NCBI RefSeq assembly: GCF_041925275.1
Contig: NZ_JBHEUZ010000001.1
Coordinates: forward strand, 248,001-312,000
Length of the DNA stretch: 64,000 nucleotides
Direction of reading: 5' to 3'
Origin: Parapedobacter pyrenivorans_A
GTDB taxonomy: Bacteria; Bacteroidota; Bacteroidia; Sphingobacteriales; Sphingobacteriaceae
The notes beneath the pieces are model-generated. The model saw only the letters and a program-made list of their open reading frames with translations. It had not been told where the DNA came from and made no database searches. The translations under genes were made by a program, and so were the position numbers. The stretch's first letter is position 1, and each line of letters opens with the position of its first letter. Positions 53,330 to 63,780 of this stretch are shown here, piece after piece.

Positions 53330-55624
53330 ATGAATAAAACGAATCGGAAGCAGGATGCCCTGGACTACCACGCCAACGGGAGGCCCGGGAAAATAGCCGT
53401 TGTACCAACGAAACCTACGCAATCACAGCGGGACCTTTCATTGGCCTATTCGCCGGGTGTTGCCGAGCCTTGCCTCCGGATTGCCGAAAACAAGGAAGAT
53501 GCGTACAAATACACCGCCAAGGGCAACCTGGTGGCCGTAGTCAGCAACGGTACCGCTGTGCTCGGGCTGGGAGACATCGGCCCGGAGGCGGGCAAGCCCG
53601 TGATGGAAGGCAAAGGCCTGCTCTTTAAAATTTTTGCCGATATCGATGTGTTTGACATCGAGCTGGACACGAAAGATGTCGACGAATTTGTCCGTATTGT
53701 GAAGTGCCTGGAGCCAACCTTCGGCGGTATCAACCTAGAAGATATCAAGGCTCCTGAGTGTTTCGAGATTGAACGCAGGTTAAAGGAGGAGCTGAATATC
53801 CCCGTGATGCACGACGACCAGCATGGTACGGCCATCATCTCAGGGGCGGCACTGATCAATGCCTGCGCACTGCAGAAAAAGAAATTGGACAAGGTAAAGA
53901 TTGTCGTAAACGGCGCCGGTGCGGCAGCCATCTCCTGCACGCGGATGTACATGGCATTGGGTGCCCGGAAGGAAAACATCGTCATGCTCGACAGCAAAGG
54001 ATGTATCCGCGCCGATCGGTCCGACCTCGATGCAACCAAGGCCGAGTTTGCCACCCATAAAAAAATAGTATCGCTGGATGATGCACTACAGGGCGCCGAC
54101 GTATTTATCGGCCTGTCCAAAGGCGATGTGGTTACCGCCGAAATGCTCAGGACCATGGCAAAAAATCCGATCGTATTCGCCATGGCCAACCCCGACCCGG
54201 AAATCGCCTACCCACTGGCTGTAAACACACGTAAAGACGTGATCATGGCCACCGGCCGGTCCGACTTCCCCAACCAAGTGAATAATGTGCTGGGATTCCC
54301 CTACATCTTCCGCGGCGCATTGGATGTGCGCGCCACAGCCATCAATGAGGAAATGAAAATCGCTGCGGTGATGGCCATTGCCGAACTGGCGAAGCAGCCG
54401 GTGCCTGAAGCGGTAAACCAGGCTTATGATGCGCAGAATCTAAAATTCGGGCCCGAATATATTATCCCCAAACCTACCGATCCACGGCTCATCACGGTGG
54501 TAGCACCGGCCGTGGCACAGGCAGCCATCGATTCGGGAGTAGCCCGCAAAACGATTGCCGATTGGGACAAATACCGCGAAGAACTACGGCAGCGCTTAGG
54601 ACAGGATGACCGCATCATGCGCAACCTGAGCGATGCCGCCAAGCTCAACCCAAAACGTGTTGTCTTCACGGAAGCAGACAACTACAAGACACTCCGGGCG
54701 GCACAAATCGTGAAAGAAGACGGCGTGGCCATCCCCATACTCTTGGGCAACAAAAAGAAAATACAACAGCTCATCGACGACAACCTGTTGGAATTGGCCG
54801 GGGTGCCGATTATCGACCCAGTGGAAGAGAAAGGGGGCGCGCGTTTCCAGAAATACGTTGATTTCCTGTATGCCAAACGGCAACGTCGCGGCGTTTCTTA
54901 CTTAGATGCCCAGAAACTCATGCTCGACCGGAACTACTTCGGTTCGAGCATGGTCCAGTTCGGCGAAGCCGACACGCTCATTTCGGGCCTCACCAAGAAC
55001 TACGCAACGGCCATCCGCCCGGCACTGCACGTAATCGGCACCCAGCCGGGAAGCAAACTGGCCGGGATGTACATGATGCTAACACCCAAAGGACCGGTGT
55101 TTTTTGGCGATACGACCGTGAATGCCAACCCTACGGCCGAAGAGTTGGTTGATATTACCGTGCTGCTGCACCATGCGGTGAAGAAAATGAACATCACCCC
55201 GCGCATCGCGCTGCTTTCTTATTCCAACTTCGGTTCAAACAGCGGCGACGTGCCCGATAAGGTGCGCAAAGCGGCCCAGATACTCCACGAATTACACCCG
55301 GAAATACATGTGGATGGCGAGATGCAAGCTAATTTCGCGATGAACAGCGAATTGCTGGCGTCCAACTTCCCGTTCAGCACACTGAATGGAACCCCCGCCA
55401 ACACGTTGGTATTCCCGAACCTCGAATCGGGCAATATTGCCTATAAATTGCTGCAGGAAATCGGTGGCGCGGAAGCAGTGGGTCCTATTCTACTCGGCAT
55501 GAACAAACCGATGCACATTCTGCAACTAGACAGCTCGGTACGCGAGATCGTCAATATGGTTACCATCGCCGTGGTCGATGTACAATCGAGGGAACCGCAA
55601 GTGAGTAAACAGAAAAAAAGATAA
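53330..55624 (+). CDS. maeB: NADP-dependent malic enzyme with C-terminal phosphotransacetylase-like domain
   Basis: 764 residues. The malic enzyme part covers about 1-430: SLAYSPGVAEPCLRIAENK, AVLGLGDIGPEAGKPVMEGK, the signature VMHDDQHGTAIISGAALINA, and the nucleotide-binding IVVNGAGAAAISCTRMYMAL. The PTA-like domain covers about 440-764 (RVVFTEADNYKTLRAAQIV, IPILLGNK, LAGMYMMLTPKGPVFFGDT, LPGMNKP-like LLGMNKPMHILQLDSSVREI); in this family it is regulatory and binds acetyl-CoA rather than catalysing. The enzyme converts malate to pyruvate and CO2 with NADPH formation (EC 1.1.1.40). Housekeeping; no signal peptide. Confidence 0.96.
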   Translation: MNKTNRKQDALDYHANGRPGKIAVVPTKPTQSQRDLSLAYSPGVAEPCLRIAENKEDAYKYTAKGNLVAVVSNGTAVLGLGDIGPEAGKPVMEGKGLLFKIFADIDVFDIELDTKDVDEFVRIVKCLEPTFGGINLEDIKAPECFEIERRLKEELNIPVMHDDQHGTAIISGAALINACALQKKKLDKVKIVVNGAGAAAISCTRMYMALGARKENIVMLDSKGCIRADRSDLDATKAEFATHKKIVSLDDALQGADVFIGLSKGDVVTAEMLRTMAKNPIVFAMANPDPEIAYPLAVNTRKDVIMATGRSDFPNQVNNVLGFPYIFRGALDVRATAINEEMKIAAVMAIAELAKQPVPEAVNQAYDAQNLKFGPEYIIPKPTDPRLITVVAPAVAQAAIDSGVARKTIADWDKYREELRQRLGQDDRIMRNLSDAAKLNPKRVVFTEADNYKTLRAAQIVKEDGVAIPILLGNKKKIQQLIDDNLLELAGVPIIDPVEEKGGARFQKYVDFLYAKRQRRGVSYLDAQKLMLDRNYFGSSMVQFGEADTLISGLTKNYATAIRPALHVIGTQPGSKLAGMYMMLTPKGPVFFGDTTVNANPTAEELVDITVLLHHAVKKMNITPRIALLSYSNFGSNSGDVPDKVRKAAQILHELHPEIHVDGEMQANFAMNSELLASNFPFSTLNGTPANTLVFPNLESGNIAYKLLQEIGGAEAVGPILLGMNKPMHILQLDSSVREIVNMVTIAVVDVQSREPQVSKQKKR

Positions 55625-55630
55625 GGCGAT

Positions 55631-56212
55631 ATGTATGAATACCTGAATGGTAAACTGGCGTACAAGGCGCCGACACACGTGGTGCTCGATGTTGGCGGAG
55701 TAGGCTACCATATCCACATTTCGCTCCATACCTATTCGCAGATAAAGGATAGTGAGCAGTGCAAATTATTCATCAGCTTCCAGGTGCGGGAAGACGCGCA
55801 TACCCTTTTCGGGTTTGCGGAAGAAGGCGAGCGCCGGTTATTCGATCACCTGATATCGGTGTCGGGCATCGGCCCCAATACGGGCCGGATGATCCTCTCG
55901 TCGATCACGCCCGATGAAATACAATCAGCCATCATCCAGGGCAATGTGCCGCTTATCCAACGCATCAAGGGCATTGGGCCAAAAACGGCCCAACGGATGG
56001 TACTCGAATTGCAAGATAAGCTCAAGAAACAGGGGCCGGATGCATTGACCGTGGTACGCCACCAGCAAAGTGTGCCCGAGGAGGCCCTCAGTGCCCTGAT
56101 TATGCTGGGGTTTGTACGTACGCAGGCAGAAAAGGTATTGGCAAGCATATCGCAGGGCAATCCGGGGTTGACCGTGGAGGCCCTGATTAAGGAAGCCTTG
56201 AAAAAACTTTGA
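55631..56212 (+). CDS. ruvA: Holliday junction branch-migration protein RuvA
   Basis: 193 residues, typical length. An N-terminal OB fold (MYEYLNGKLAYKAPTHVVLD, GVGYHIHIS) is followed by two helix-hairpin-helix motifs (LISVSGIGPNTGRMILSS and RIKGIGPKTAQRMVLELQ). The C-terminal three-helix domain that contacts RuvB has EALSALIMLGFVRTQAEKV and VEALIKEALKKL. It binds four-way junctions and loads the RuvB motor. The start lies 6 bases after the maeB stop, so the genes are co-transcribed, an arrangement that also leads into sprA in many Bacteroidota. Confidence 0.96.
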   Translation: MYEYLNGKLAYKAPTHVVLDVGGVGYHIHISLHTYSQIKDSEQCKLFISFQVREDAHTLFGFAEEGERRLFDHLISVSGIGPNTGRMILSSITPDEIQSAIIQGNVPLIQRIKGIGPKTAQRMVLELQDKLKKQGPDALTVVRHQQSVPEEALSALIMLGFVRTQAEKVLASISQGNPGLTVEALIKEALKKL

Positions 56213-56273
56213 GGTTTTTTACATAAATTGGCCGCGTAAAAAATTCTATCTCGGGTATTAAAAGAACATCTAC

Positions 56274-59200
56274 TTGGAACGAGCCGTACGATTTCGCGTT
56301 TTGTTGTTGCTTTTGCCTTTGATGGTCGCCATAGGTGACCTCGCAATGGGGCAAACACCCGATTCGCTCCGCCGGGATAGCGTAAAACTGAGGTACCCGT
56401 TAACCGATCTGCCTTTCCTCAACCTATACCAGAAAAAACAAGCATTTGACCTCGGGGTTCCGTCAAACATCGAGCGTGAGGTCGTGTTTGACCCCGTAAC
56501 GCGCCAGTATATCATCCGCGAGAAACTGGGGAACCGGCTGTACCGCCCCCCGCAATACCTCACCATCGACGAATACCGGGAATACGAAGGAAATCTGCTG
56601 AAACGGAACTATTGGCGCAAGCTTTCGGACCAGCAACTGACCGATTACCGGCAGGATCGGCTAATTCCGACCATTTATGTGCAAAGCGAGGCTTTCGAAA
56701 AGATTTTCGGCGGCAATACCATCGATATCATCCCACGGGGAAGCGCCGATATCAGCATCATGGCCCAGCGCAACAAGAATGCCAACCCGATGTTCAACGA
56801 GCGGCAGCGCCGGCAGTGGGGGTTTGATTTCGACCAGCGCATCCAGATGAACCTGACGGGGCAAATCGGGGACCGGTTGAAGCTAACCACCAATTACAAT
56901 ACCGAAGCGCAGTTTGACTTTGAAAACCAAATCCGCCTGGATTATACCGGCAAGGACGACGACATTATCAAACGGATCGAGCTGGGCAATGTGAGCATGC
57001 CCCTCAACACCACGCTCATCAACGGCACGCAGGCACTCTTCGGCCTCAAGACACAATTGCAGTTCGGCCGACTGAATGTAACGGGCATTTTTTCCCAACA
57101 ACGGTCGCAACAACGGGAGATTACCATCAAGAACGGTGCTCAGGAAAGCGAGTTCGCGCTGAAGGCTGATGAATACGAAGATAACCAGCACTATTTTCTG
57201 GCCCAATACTTCAGAGACAACTTCAACAGGGCGATGGCCCTGGCCCCCATTTTAACCACCGATGTCAACATTACCCAGATTGAGGTATGGATAAGCAACC
57301 GAAGCAACGCTGTAGACGACTCCAGGGATGTGTTGGCCCTGATGGACCTTGGCGAGTACCAGCCTTACAACACCGCACTTATCGGCCCGGGGAATACGCG
57401 CTACCCCTCAACGGGGATACCCGGTGAGCCTGTACAGCTGTATTCCAATACCCTTCTCCAAGTGCTGCCAAGCGATGCACGGCTTACCCAATCCAATGGG
57501 GCGCAGCAGTTTTTCCAAGGCAACGGTGCCAACGACAACTACGCCAAACTCACCTACGCCCGGAAACTCCGCGAAGGCACCGAATATACCGTAGACAGAC
57601 GGCTGGGCTTCATCTCGCTCAATATGCCGCTCAATAACGACCAAGTCTTGGCCGTTGCCTATCGCTATACGGCGGGTGGACGTGAATACCAGGTGGGAGA
57701 GTTCTCTACGGATGTGCCTGTAACACCTTCGCAACCCCAAATGCTGGTAGCCAAGTTGCTGAAAAACGAAATACTCAAGACCAACCTACCGATATGGGAC
57801 CTGATGATGAAAAACATCTACTCTATCGGTGCTTATGGGGTGGGTCAAAACAATTTCAGGTTCAATATTTTCCGTATCGAAGACGAAAGCGGCGTGGAGC
57901 GACCGGCGATGTACGAAGGGCAAAACACGCAAAACAAATTGTGGATACAACTTACGGGGCTCGACAGGCTAAACCCACAGAATGCCCAGCAGCCCGATGG
58001 CTTCTTCGACTTTCTCCCCGGCATCACCATTGATGCGGAACGTGGCCGTATCATGTTCCCTTTGGTGGAGCCCTTTGGCAATGACCTCGCCCGCCAATTC
58101 ATGCCCGGTGCTGAGCAGGCGCTCATAGATAAGTATACGTACCAAGCGCTGTACGACTCTACCAAAGTGATTGCACAGCAGTATTTCCCCAACCAAAACA
58201 GGTACCTCATCAAAGGATCGTACGAATCGGAGGTGGGCACCGAATTTCAGCTGGGTGCCATCAATGTACCCCGTGGTTCGGTGCAGGTCTTTGCCGGCCC
58301 CGCACCTTTACAGGAAGGTGTAGACTTCATGGTCGATTATGATATCGGGCGTGTGCGGATACTCAACCAAGCGCTGCTGCAATCGGGACAACCCATCCGT
58401 ATCAAGATGGAAAACAACCAACTTTTCGGCCTGCAACAGCGCACCATGCTCGGTGGCCGGCTCGACTACGCAGTTAACGACAAATTGCAGTTGGGCGGCA
58501 CGATCATGAGCCTCACCGAACGCCCCCTCACACAAAAGGTGAACATCGGGGAAGAGCCCATCTCCAATACCATGTGGGGATTGGATATGTCTTATAACTC
58601 GCCATCGAGGTGGCTCACGCGGATGGTGGATAAAATCCCATTCCTTGACACCAAAGAACCGTCATCGATCTCTTTCTACGGCGAATTTGCGCAATTGCTT
58701 CCGGGGCATCCCCGGGCGTTGAATTTCGCGGGTACGCGCAGCGGCATCACCTACATCGACGACTTTGAAAACAGTCGTTCTTTTATCGATATCAAAGGGG
58801 CCTTCACCTGGCAGCTATCGGGCACCCCGCAACTCTTTCCCGAAGCACAGCTGATGGATGACCTCCAGTATGGATTCAACCGGGCACGCTTCGCCTTTTA
58901 CAACATAGACCCTATATTCTACCGTGATATCAACCTCACACCCAAAAACATCGGCAGCACGGAACTGTCCAACCACCGGGTACGCGAAGTGCTGGAACAG
59001 GAAGTATTCCCCTTCCGTGAATCGACAACGGGACTTCCGATTTTTCTGTCGACGCTCGACCTGGCATTCTACCCCACCCTCCGGGGGCCTTACAATTTCA
59101 CGAGGACGGGGGTGAATCCCGACGGTACGCTGGCCAATCCGCGCAGCCGCTGGGGTGGCATGTTCCGCAAAATCGATGCGCCCGATTTCGAGGCACAGAA

Positions 59201-62200
59201 TATCGAGTTTGTCGAAATATGGATGATGGATCCATTCCTGACCAATCCCAGCTCACAGGGCGGCGATCTGTATGTAAACCTTGGGAACATCTCGGAAGAT
59301 ATCCTGAAAGACGGCCGGAAAGCGATGGAAAATGGCATGTCACCATCGGGCGACCTCTCGCAGATCGATGAGACCAACTGGGGGCGTGTCCCCCGCAACC
59401 AACCCGTTATACAAGCATTTGATAACGACCCGGCAGCGCGGGCACGCCAAGATATCGGTCTGGACGGCTTAAGCGATACCGACGAGCGCGGATTCCACGG
59501 TGATTTCCTGAGCCAAATGCAGGGCTTGCTGACGTCGGCCGCAGCACAGGAATTGGCAAACGACCCGTCGGGCGATAATTTCCAGTACTTCCGCGGACCG
59601 GAACTCGACAACCAGAACGCAGGTATCCTTAAACGATATGAACGGTTTAACGGACCCGAGGGCAACTCCAAAACTCCCGAACAGTCGGTAGGCGTGGAAA
59701 CCTCGGCTTCTACCCTCCTCCCCGATGGTGAGGACATCAACCGCGACAACAACATGAATGAGGCGGAAGAGTACTACCAGTACCGCATATCGCTCCGCCC
59801 ACAGGATATGCAGGTGGGGGACAATTTTATTTCAGACATGCACACGGCCGAGGTGGAGCTCCGCAACGGCCGCAAGGAGCAGGTAAAGTGGTACCAATTC
59901 CGCATCCCCCTCACGGAGTTTGAAGACCGTGTGGGTGATATCCGCGACTTCAAATCCATCCGGTTCGTCCGCATGTTCATGACAGACTTTGCCGACACCG
60001 CCGTAGTTCGCCTTGCTCAATTACAGCTCGTGCGGGGTGAGTGGCGCCGATACAATGCAGAAAACAACCATGCAAAAGTCATTGCCGAACCGAGTATGGG
60101 TGCGGTGCCGCTCGATAATTCAACCGTCGAGGTAGCTGCCGTAAACATCGAGCAGAATGGCAACCGGCAACCCATTCCTTACGTAGTGCCGCCGGGCATT
60201 GAGCGCCAACTCGACTGGGGCAATCTCAACAACAACGTACAGCTCAACGAGCAATCACTCTCGCTCGATGTGAAGAATCTCCGCGACGGCTATGGGCGTG
60301 CAGCCTACCGTACTGCCACCAATGATTTCCGGGCGTATGGCCGCCTTGAAATGTTCATACACGCGGAAGGACAGTACCTGCAGGACGGTGACTTCCGGGC
60401 ATTTGTACGGGTAGGCACGGACGACCAGTACAACTACTACCAGTATGACATGCCCTTGAAAATAACCCAACCGGGTACGCGCGATGCGGAACTGATATGG
60501 CCGCAGGAAAATCGCATGAACATACGGATAGCCATTTTCCAGGAAGCCAAAGAGGCGCGCAACAAGGCGATGCTCAATGGGCAGCCATGGCCTTACAACC
60601 TGCCATTTACCTTCTTCGATGGTGAAAACCGCGTAACCATCTTGGGACAGCCCGACATCAGCAAAGTACGCTTTTACATGCTGGGTGTGATGAATCCGTT
60701 GCGCGGCAGCGACGTGAGCACGCCTGCCGACGATGGGCTGGATAAATCGGGACTCTTTTGGTTCAATGAACTGCGGCTCACCGATTTCGACGACAAAGGT
60801 GGATGGGCGGTTACCGCGCGGATGAACGCCCAGCTGGCTGACTTTGCCAACATCACCGTATCGGGAAGCAAAAGCACGGTCGGCTTCGGTTCGATCGAAC
60901 AGCGCATCGGCGAGCGGAGCCGTAGCGATGATTTGTACTTTGACCTGGTGACCAATGCCGAGCTGGGCAAATTTTTCCCGGCCGATTTCGGGCTGCGGAT
61001 ACCCCTTTTCTTTAGCTATACCCGCCAGGTGGGCACCCCCGAATACAACCCGCTGATGCCCGACATTGAGCTCAACAGCGCCTTGGCCAATCTTTCGCGT
61101 AATCGGCGCGACTCGCTCCTGCGCGCAACCCAAGACTTTACCACGCGCAGGAGTTTCAACCTTACCAATGTGCGGAAGATCCGGACCAATATCGAAAAAC
61201 CGGTGCGGCCTTGGGATATTGAGAACTTCAGTGCCACATACGCTTATTCGCAGCACTACCACCGCGATTACCTGACCGAAGTTGCTTTGCAGAAAAATTA
61301 CCGGGCCGCACTGGACTACACCTTCACCAGCAACGACGACCTGACATTCGAGCCGTTCAAAAAGTGGATTAAAAACAAGCACTTGGGCATCCTAAGCGAC
61401 TTCAACTTCAATCTGATGCCATCGCTGCTCAACTTCCGTATCGATGTGAACCGCGTGTACAATGAAAATACGCTACGTATTAATAACTCGGCCGACAATT
61501 TCTTGCCCGCGATGGGTACGCTGTACAACAAGAATTTCACGATGAACCGTATCTATGGCATCAGCTGGAACCTATCCAAATCGCTGAAACTCGATTTCAA
61601 TGCCACCAACTACGCCATTGTGGATGAGCCGGACGGCCGATTGAATGGACTTCAGCGCGATACCTTGTGGGAAAATTTCTGGCGCCTGGGGCGTACCACC
61701 GATTACAACCACATGATGAACATTACCTATACGCTGCCCGTCCACAAGTTACCGGGGTTGGATTGGATAAATGTAGATGCGCGCTATGGTACGCAATTCA
61801 ACTGGCAAACCGAGCCCCTGTTATCTATCCTCAGCCAAGACATCAACATGGGCAACAGTATCCAGAACTCGCGTACCGTCCAAGTGAACCCCACATTCAA
61901 TATGGCCGGTCTGTATAACAAATTTGGATTTATCCGCAACCATACCGGACTCGATGCCCGTGGTCCGGCCGCCTTTTTTACCGGTCTGCTGACGAGCATC
62001 AAAAATGTCAATGCCGCCTATACACGCGTGCAGAACACCTTCCTTCCGGGGTACACCCCACAAACCAATCTGTTGGGATACGATTTTGACCTTAACGCAC
62101 CCGGTTGGGGCTTCCTCTTCGGTAGCCAACGCGACATCCGCCAACGGGCCGCAGAGAATGGGTGGATCACCACCGATACCTTGCAGACCCAGCTATATAT

Positions 62201-63305
62201 GACGTCGCTCACGGAAGACCTGTCAATACGTGCGATCGTGGAGCCGATTCGTGACCTGAACATTGAACTGACAGCAGTGAAACTGGACAACCAGAATTAC
62301 ACTACGTCTTTCCAGTATTCGGCAGCGGCCAATGACTTCCGGAGCTTAACTCCGGTGACCACTGGAAACTACAGTATCTCATACTTAACGCTCGGGACGG
62401 CGTTTAAGGATCACGAAGCATTGTTCCGTGAATTTGAGCGCAACCGACAGACCATTTCCAGTCGGCTTGGTCAACGCAATCCGAACTCTCTTGGACAATC
62501 GGGTGGCTATGCGGATGGCTACGACCGTACCGCCCAAGATGTGGTGGTCAACTCCTTTTTGGCAGCCTACCGCGGCAAGGATGCCGAGCGCGTCAAGCTT
62601 GGTGGCTTCCCCGCTATCCCTATACCCAACTGGAACATCACCTACAACGGGTTGAACAATATCCCCCTGTTTAGCGAGTTTCTCACGTCACTTACGCTTC
62701 GGCATGGCTACAACTCCCGCTACTCAATCAACGGGTACAATTCATTGATCCGATATAACGAAGTCGGTGGCTTCCCTTCCGAGCGGGACGTTAACCAGAA
62801 TTTCCTGCCGGAATTCCAATTCCAACAGGTGTCTATTTTTGAGCAATTCACGCCGTTGATTGGTTTTGATGCCCGGTTTAAGAATAACCTCACCGCAAAC
62901 GCCGAATACCGCCGGGCGCGGACATTGAACCTCAGCTTGCAAAACAGCCAGTTAGCCATGCTTAGCGATCAATCGCTGGTAATCGGTGCGGGCTACCGGG
63001 CGACGGGGTTCCAAATGCCGTTCGGATGGTTCAGCGGCTTCCGGATGAACAACGACCTCAATTTCCGGTTGGATATATCGCTCAACGACCTGAAAACGCT
63101 CGTGTACCGATCGGACATCAACGAATCGGAAGTATCGGCGGGAAACAAAAGCATCTCCTATCGGCCATCCGTAGATTATGTCATCAACCAACGGTTCAAC
63201 ATCCGGCTCTTCTTCGATAGCAACTCGGTGCGGCCATACACGTCGCAAACATTTGCGACTTCGTACGCTAACTTTGGATTCAATTTGCGGTTGATGCTGC
63301 AGTAA
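56274..63305 (+). CDS. sprA: SprA, type IX secretion system outer-membrane translocon
   Basis: 2343 residues, close to the usual 2300-2500. It starts with TTG: an in-frame TAA lies at 56259, no ATG precedes, and the TTG opens a proper signal peptide (ERAVRFRVLLLLLPL, cut near MGQ). The next ATG (56322) would lose the basic n-region. SprA hallmarks are frequent: LTDLPFLNLYQKKQAFDLG, QSEAFEKIFGGNTIDIIPRG, RQWGFDFDQRIQMNLTGQIG, NYNTEAQFDFENQIRLDYTG, then many amphipathic beta strands; it ends in NFGFNLRLMLQ. SprA is a 36-strand barrel with a lateral gate that exports proteins carrying C-terminal type IX signals. No such substrate was recognised in this window. It is 61 bases downstream of ruvA. 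Confidence 0.96.
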   Translation: MERAVRFRVLLLLLPLMVAIGDLAMGQTPDSLRRDSVKLRYPLTDLPFLNLYQKKQAFDLGVPSNIEREVVFDPVTRQYIIREKLGNRLYRPPQYLTIDEYREYEGNLLKRNYWRKLSDQQLTDYRQDRLIPTIYVQSEAFEKIFGGNTIDIIPRGSADISIMAQRNKNANPMFNERQRRQWGFDFDQRIQMNLTGQIGDRLKLTTNYNTEAQFDFENQIRLDYTGKDDDIIKRIELGNVSMPLNTTLINGTQALFGLKTQLQFGRLNVTGIFSQQRSQQREITIKNGAQESEFALKADEYEDNQHYFLAQYFRDNFNRAMALAPILTTDVNITQIEVWISNRSNAVDDSRDVLALMDLGEYQPYNTALIGPGNTRYPSTGIPGEPVQLYSNTLLQVLPSDARLTQSNGAQQFFQGNGANDNYAKLTYARKLREGTEYTVDRRLGFISLNMPLNNDQVLAVAYRYTAGGREYQVGEFSTDVPVTPSQPQMLVAKLLKNEILKTNLPIWDLMMKNIYSIGAYGVGQNNFRFNIFRIEDESGVERPAMYEGQNTQNKLWIQLTGLDRLNPQNAQQPDGFFDFLPGITIDAERGRIMFPLVEPFGNDLARQFMPGAEQALIDKYTYQALYDSTKVIAQQYFPNQNRYLIKGSYESEVGTEFQLGAINVPRGSVQVFAGPAPLQEGVDFMVDYDIGRVRILNQALLQSGQPIRIKMENNQLFGLQQRTMLGGRLDYAVNDKLQLGGTIMSLTERPLTQKVNIGEEPISNTMWGLDMSYNSPSRWLTRMVDKIPFLDTKEPSSISFYGEFAQLLPGHPRALNFAGTRSGITYIDDFENSRSFIDIKGAFTWQLSGTPQLFPEAQLMDDLQYGFNRARFAFYNIDPIFYRDINLTPKNIGSTELSNHRVREVLEQEVFPFRESTTGLPIFLSTLDLAFYPTLRGPYNFTRTGVNPDGTLANPRSRWGGMFRKIDAPDFEAQNIEFVEIWMMDPFLTNPSSQGGDLYVNLGNISEDILKDGRKAMENGMSPSGDLSQIDETNWGRVPRNQPVIQAFDNDPAARARQDIGLDGLSDTDERGFHGDFLSQMQGLLTSAAAQELANDPSGDNFQYFRGPELDNQNAGILKRYERFNGPEGNSKTPEQSVGVETSASTLLPDGEDINRDNNMNEAEEYYQYRISLRPQDMQVGDNFISDMHTAEVELRNGRKEQVKWYQFRIPLTEFEDRVGDIRDFKSIRFVRMFMTDFADTAVVRLAQLQLVRGEWRRYNAENNHAKVIAEPSMGAVPLDNSTVEVAAVNIEQNGNRQPIPYVVPPGIERQLDWGNLNNNVQLNEQSLSLDVKNLRDGYGRAAYRTATNDFRAYGRLEMFIHAEGQYLQDGDFRAFVRVGTDDQYNYYQYDMPLKITQPGTRDAELIWPQENRMNIRIAIFQEAKEARNKAMLNGQPWPYNLPFTFFDGENRVTILGQPDISKVRFYMLGVMNPLRGSDVSTPADDGLDKSGLFWFNELRLTDFDDKGGWAVTARMNAQLADFANITVSGSKSTVGFGSIEQRIGERSRSDDLYFDLVTNAELGKFFPADFGLRIPLFFSYTRQVGTPEYNPLMPDIELNSALANLSRNRRDSLLRATQDFTTRRSFNLTNVRKIRTNIEKPVRPWDIENFSATYAYSQHYHRDYLTEVALQKNYRAALDYTFTSNDDLTFEPFKKWIKNKHLGILSDFNFNLMPSLLNFRIDVNRVYNENTLRINNSADNFLPAMGTLYNKNFTMNRIYGISWNLSKSLKLDFNATNYAIVDEPDGRLNGLQRDTLWENFWRLGRTTDYNHMMNITYTLPVHKLPGLDWINVDARYGTQFNWQTEPLLSILSQDINMGNSIQNSRTVQVNPTFNMAGLYNKFGFIRNHTGLDARGPAAFFTGLLTSIKNVNAAYTRVQNTFLPGYTPQTNLLGYDFDLNAPGWGFLFGSQRDIRQRAAENGWITTDTLQTQLYMTSLTEDLSIRAIVEPIRDLNIELTAVKLDNQNYTTSFQYSAAANDFRSLTPVTTGNYSISYLTLGTAFKDHEALFREFERNRQTISSRLGQRNPNSLGQSGGYADGYDRTAQDVVVNSFLAAYRGKDAERVKLGGFPAIPIPNWNITYNGLNNIPLFSEFLTSLTLRHGYNSRYSINGYNSLIRYNEVGGFPSERDVNQNFLPEFQFQQVSIFEQFTPLIGFDARFKNNLTANAEYRRARTLNLSLQNSQLAMLSDQSLVIGAGYRATGFQMPFGWFSGFRMNNDLNFRLDISLNDLKTLVYRSDINESEVSAGNKSISYRPSVDYVINQRFNIRLFFDSNSVRPYTSQTFATSYANFGFNLRLMLQ

Positions 63306-63327
63306 AAGATAAGAGGAGCTTATTTTT
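63305..63327 (+). terminator. Weak terminator after sprA
   Basis: AAAGATAAG (63305-63313), loop AGGAG, CTTATTTTT (63319-63327): nine mostly A-T pairs, one G-T. The T-rich right arm is also the tail, so termination may be inefficient. Confidence 0.35.
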
Positions 63328-63723
63328 ATTTGATCGCAAAAAATAAGGATTGTAGTGCCAGTTGTCGCTGGCCGCGACTTGGCCTTGTTCTTTGGCTTGC
63401 CCCAAAGAACCAAAGCACAAGGCTGTGTCGTATTTGTTGTTCCGGCTGCGCGTCGGTGCAACGGCGCGAACCCTAGGCCGCCTGCCCCCATGGCCCACCC
63501 GGTGGCTGGGTTCTGCTTGTTTCAGTGCTCACCAGACCGTTTCTGCAACGCACCACCACGGCCTGTACGTCCAATTGCGCCAAGGCCGATCCGACCTCCG
63601 AACGCAGACGGCCTAGCCTGCATGGAGCGGTGAGAAGAAAGCAAATCAATTGTACTGGAAAAATGCGGCAACAAAGTCAAACGGAGCACCGATACGCCAT
63701 TCTTTTTAGACACCTGTCTGCAT
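63328..63723. repeat. Structured intergenic element, no supported gene
   Basis: About 400 bases without a credible gene; the open frames in it lack codon bias and family similarity. It contains nested inverted repeats: GCCTTGT (63382-63388) with ACAAGGC (63417-63423), enclosing TTCTTTGG (63388-63395) with CCAAAGAA (63402-63409). Further GC-rich dyads follow up to about 63480. The composition differs from flanking genes. It resembles the dispersed intergenic repeat elements common in this phylum, an inference from memory only. A structured RNA is possible. Confidence 0.35.
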
Positions 63724-63726
63724 AAA

Positions 63727-63760
63727 AAAGGTGCTCAACCGGGTCCGGTTGAGCACCTTT
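63727..63760 (-). terminator. Intrinsic terminator of the right-end minus-strand gene
   Basis: A perfect 16-bp inverted repeat (63727-63742 with 63745-63760, core GGTGCTCAACCGG). On the minus strand it is followed by T6 (63729-63724). It lies 20 bases after the stop of the partial gene at 63781. Confidence 0.8.
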
Positions 63761-63780
63761 GGGTAACACGTGAAATGCTT

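Noticed and set aside
53446..54189. 247-codon open frame on the minus strand inside maeB
   Set aside because: Shadow of the GC-biased maeB frame; the Ser-rich composition and the firm malic enzyme motifs on the other strand exclude it.
60255..61382. 375-codon open frame on the minus strand inside sprA
   Set aside because: It lies wholly within sprA, antisense, has no recognisable family or signal, and sprA is clearly the coding frame.
63355..63633. Open frames of 60-92 codons in the gap after sprA
   Set aside because: Overlapping frames in several phases, Pro/Arg/Cys-rich, none with a start signal or family; best explained by the structured GC-rich element.
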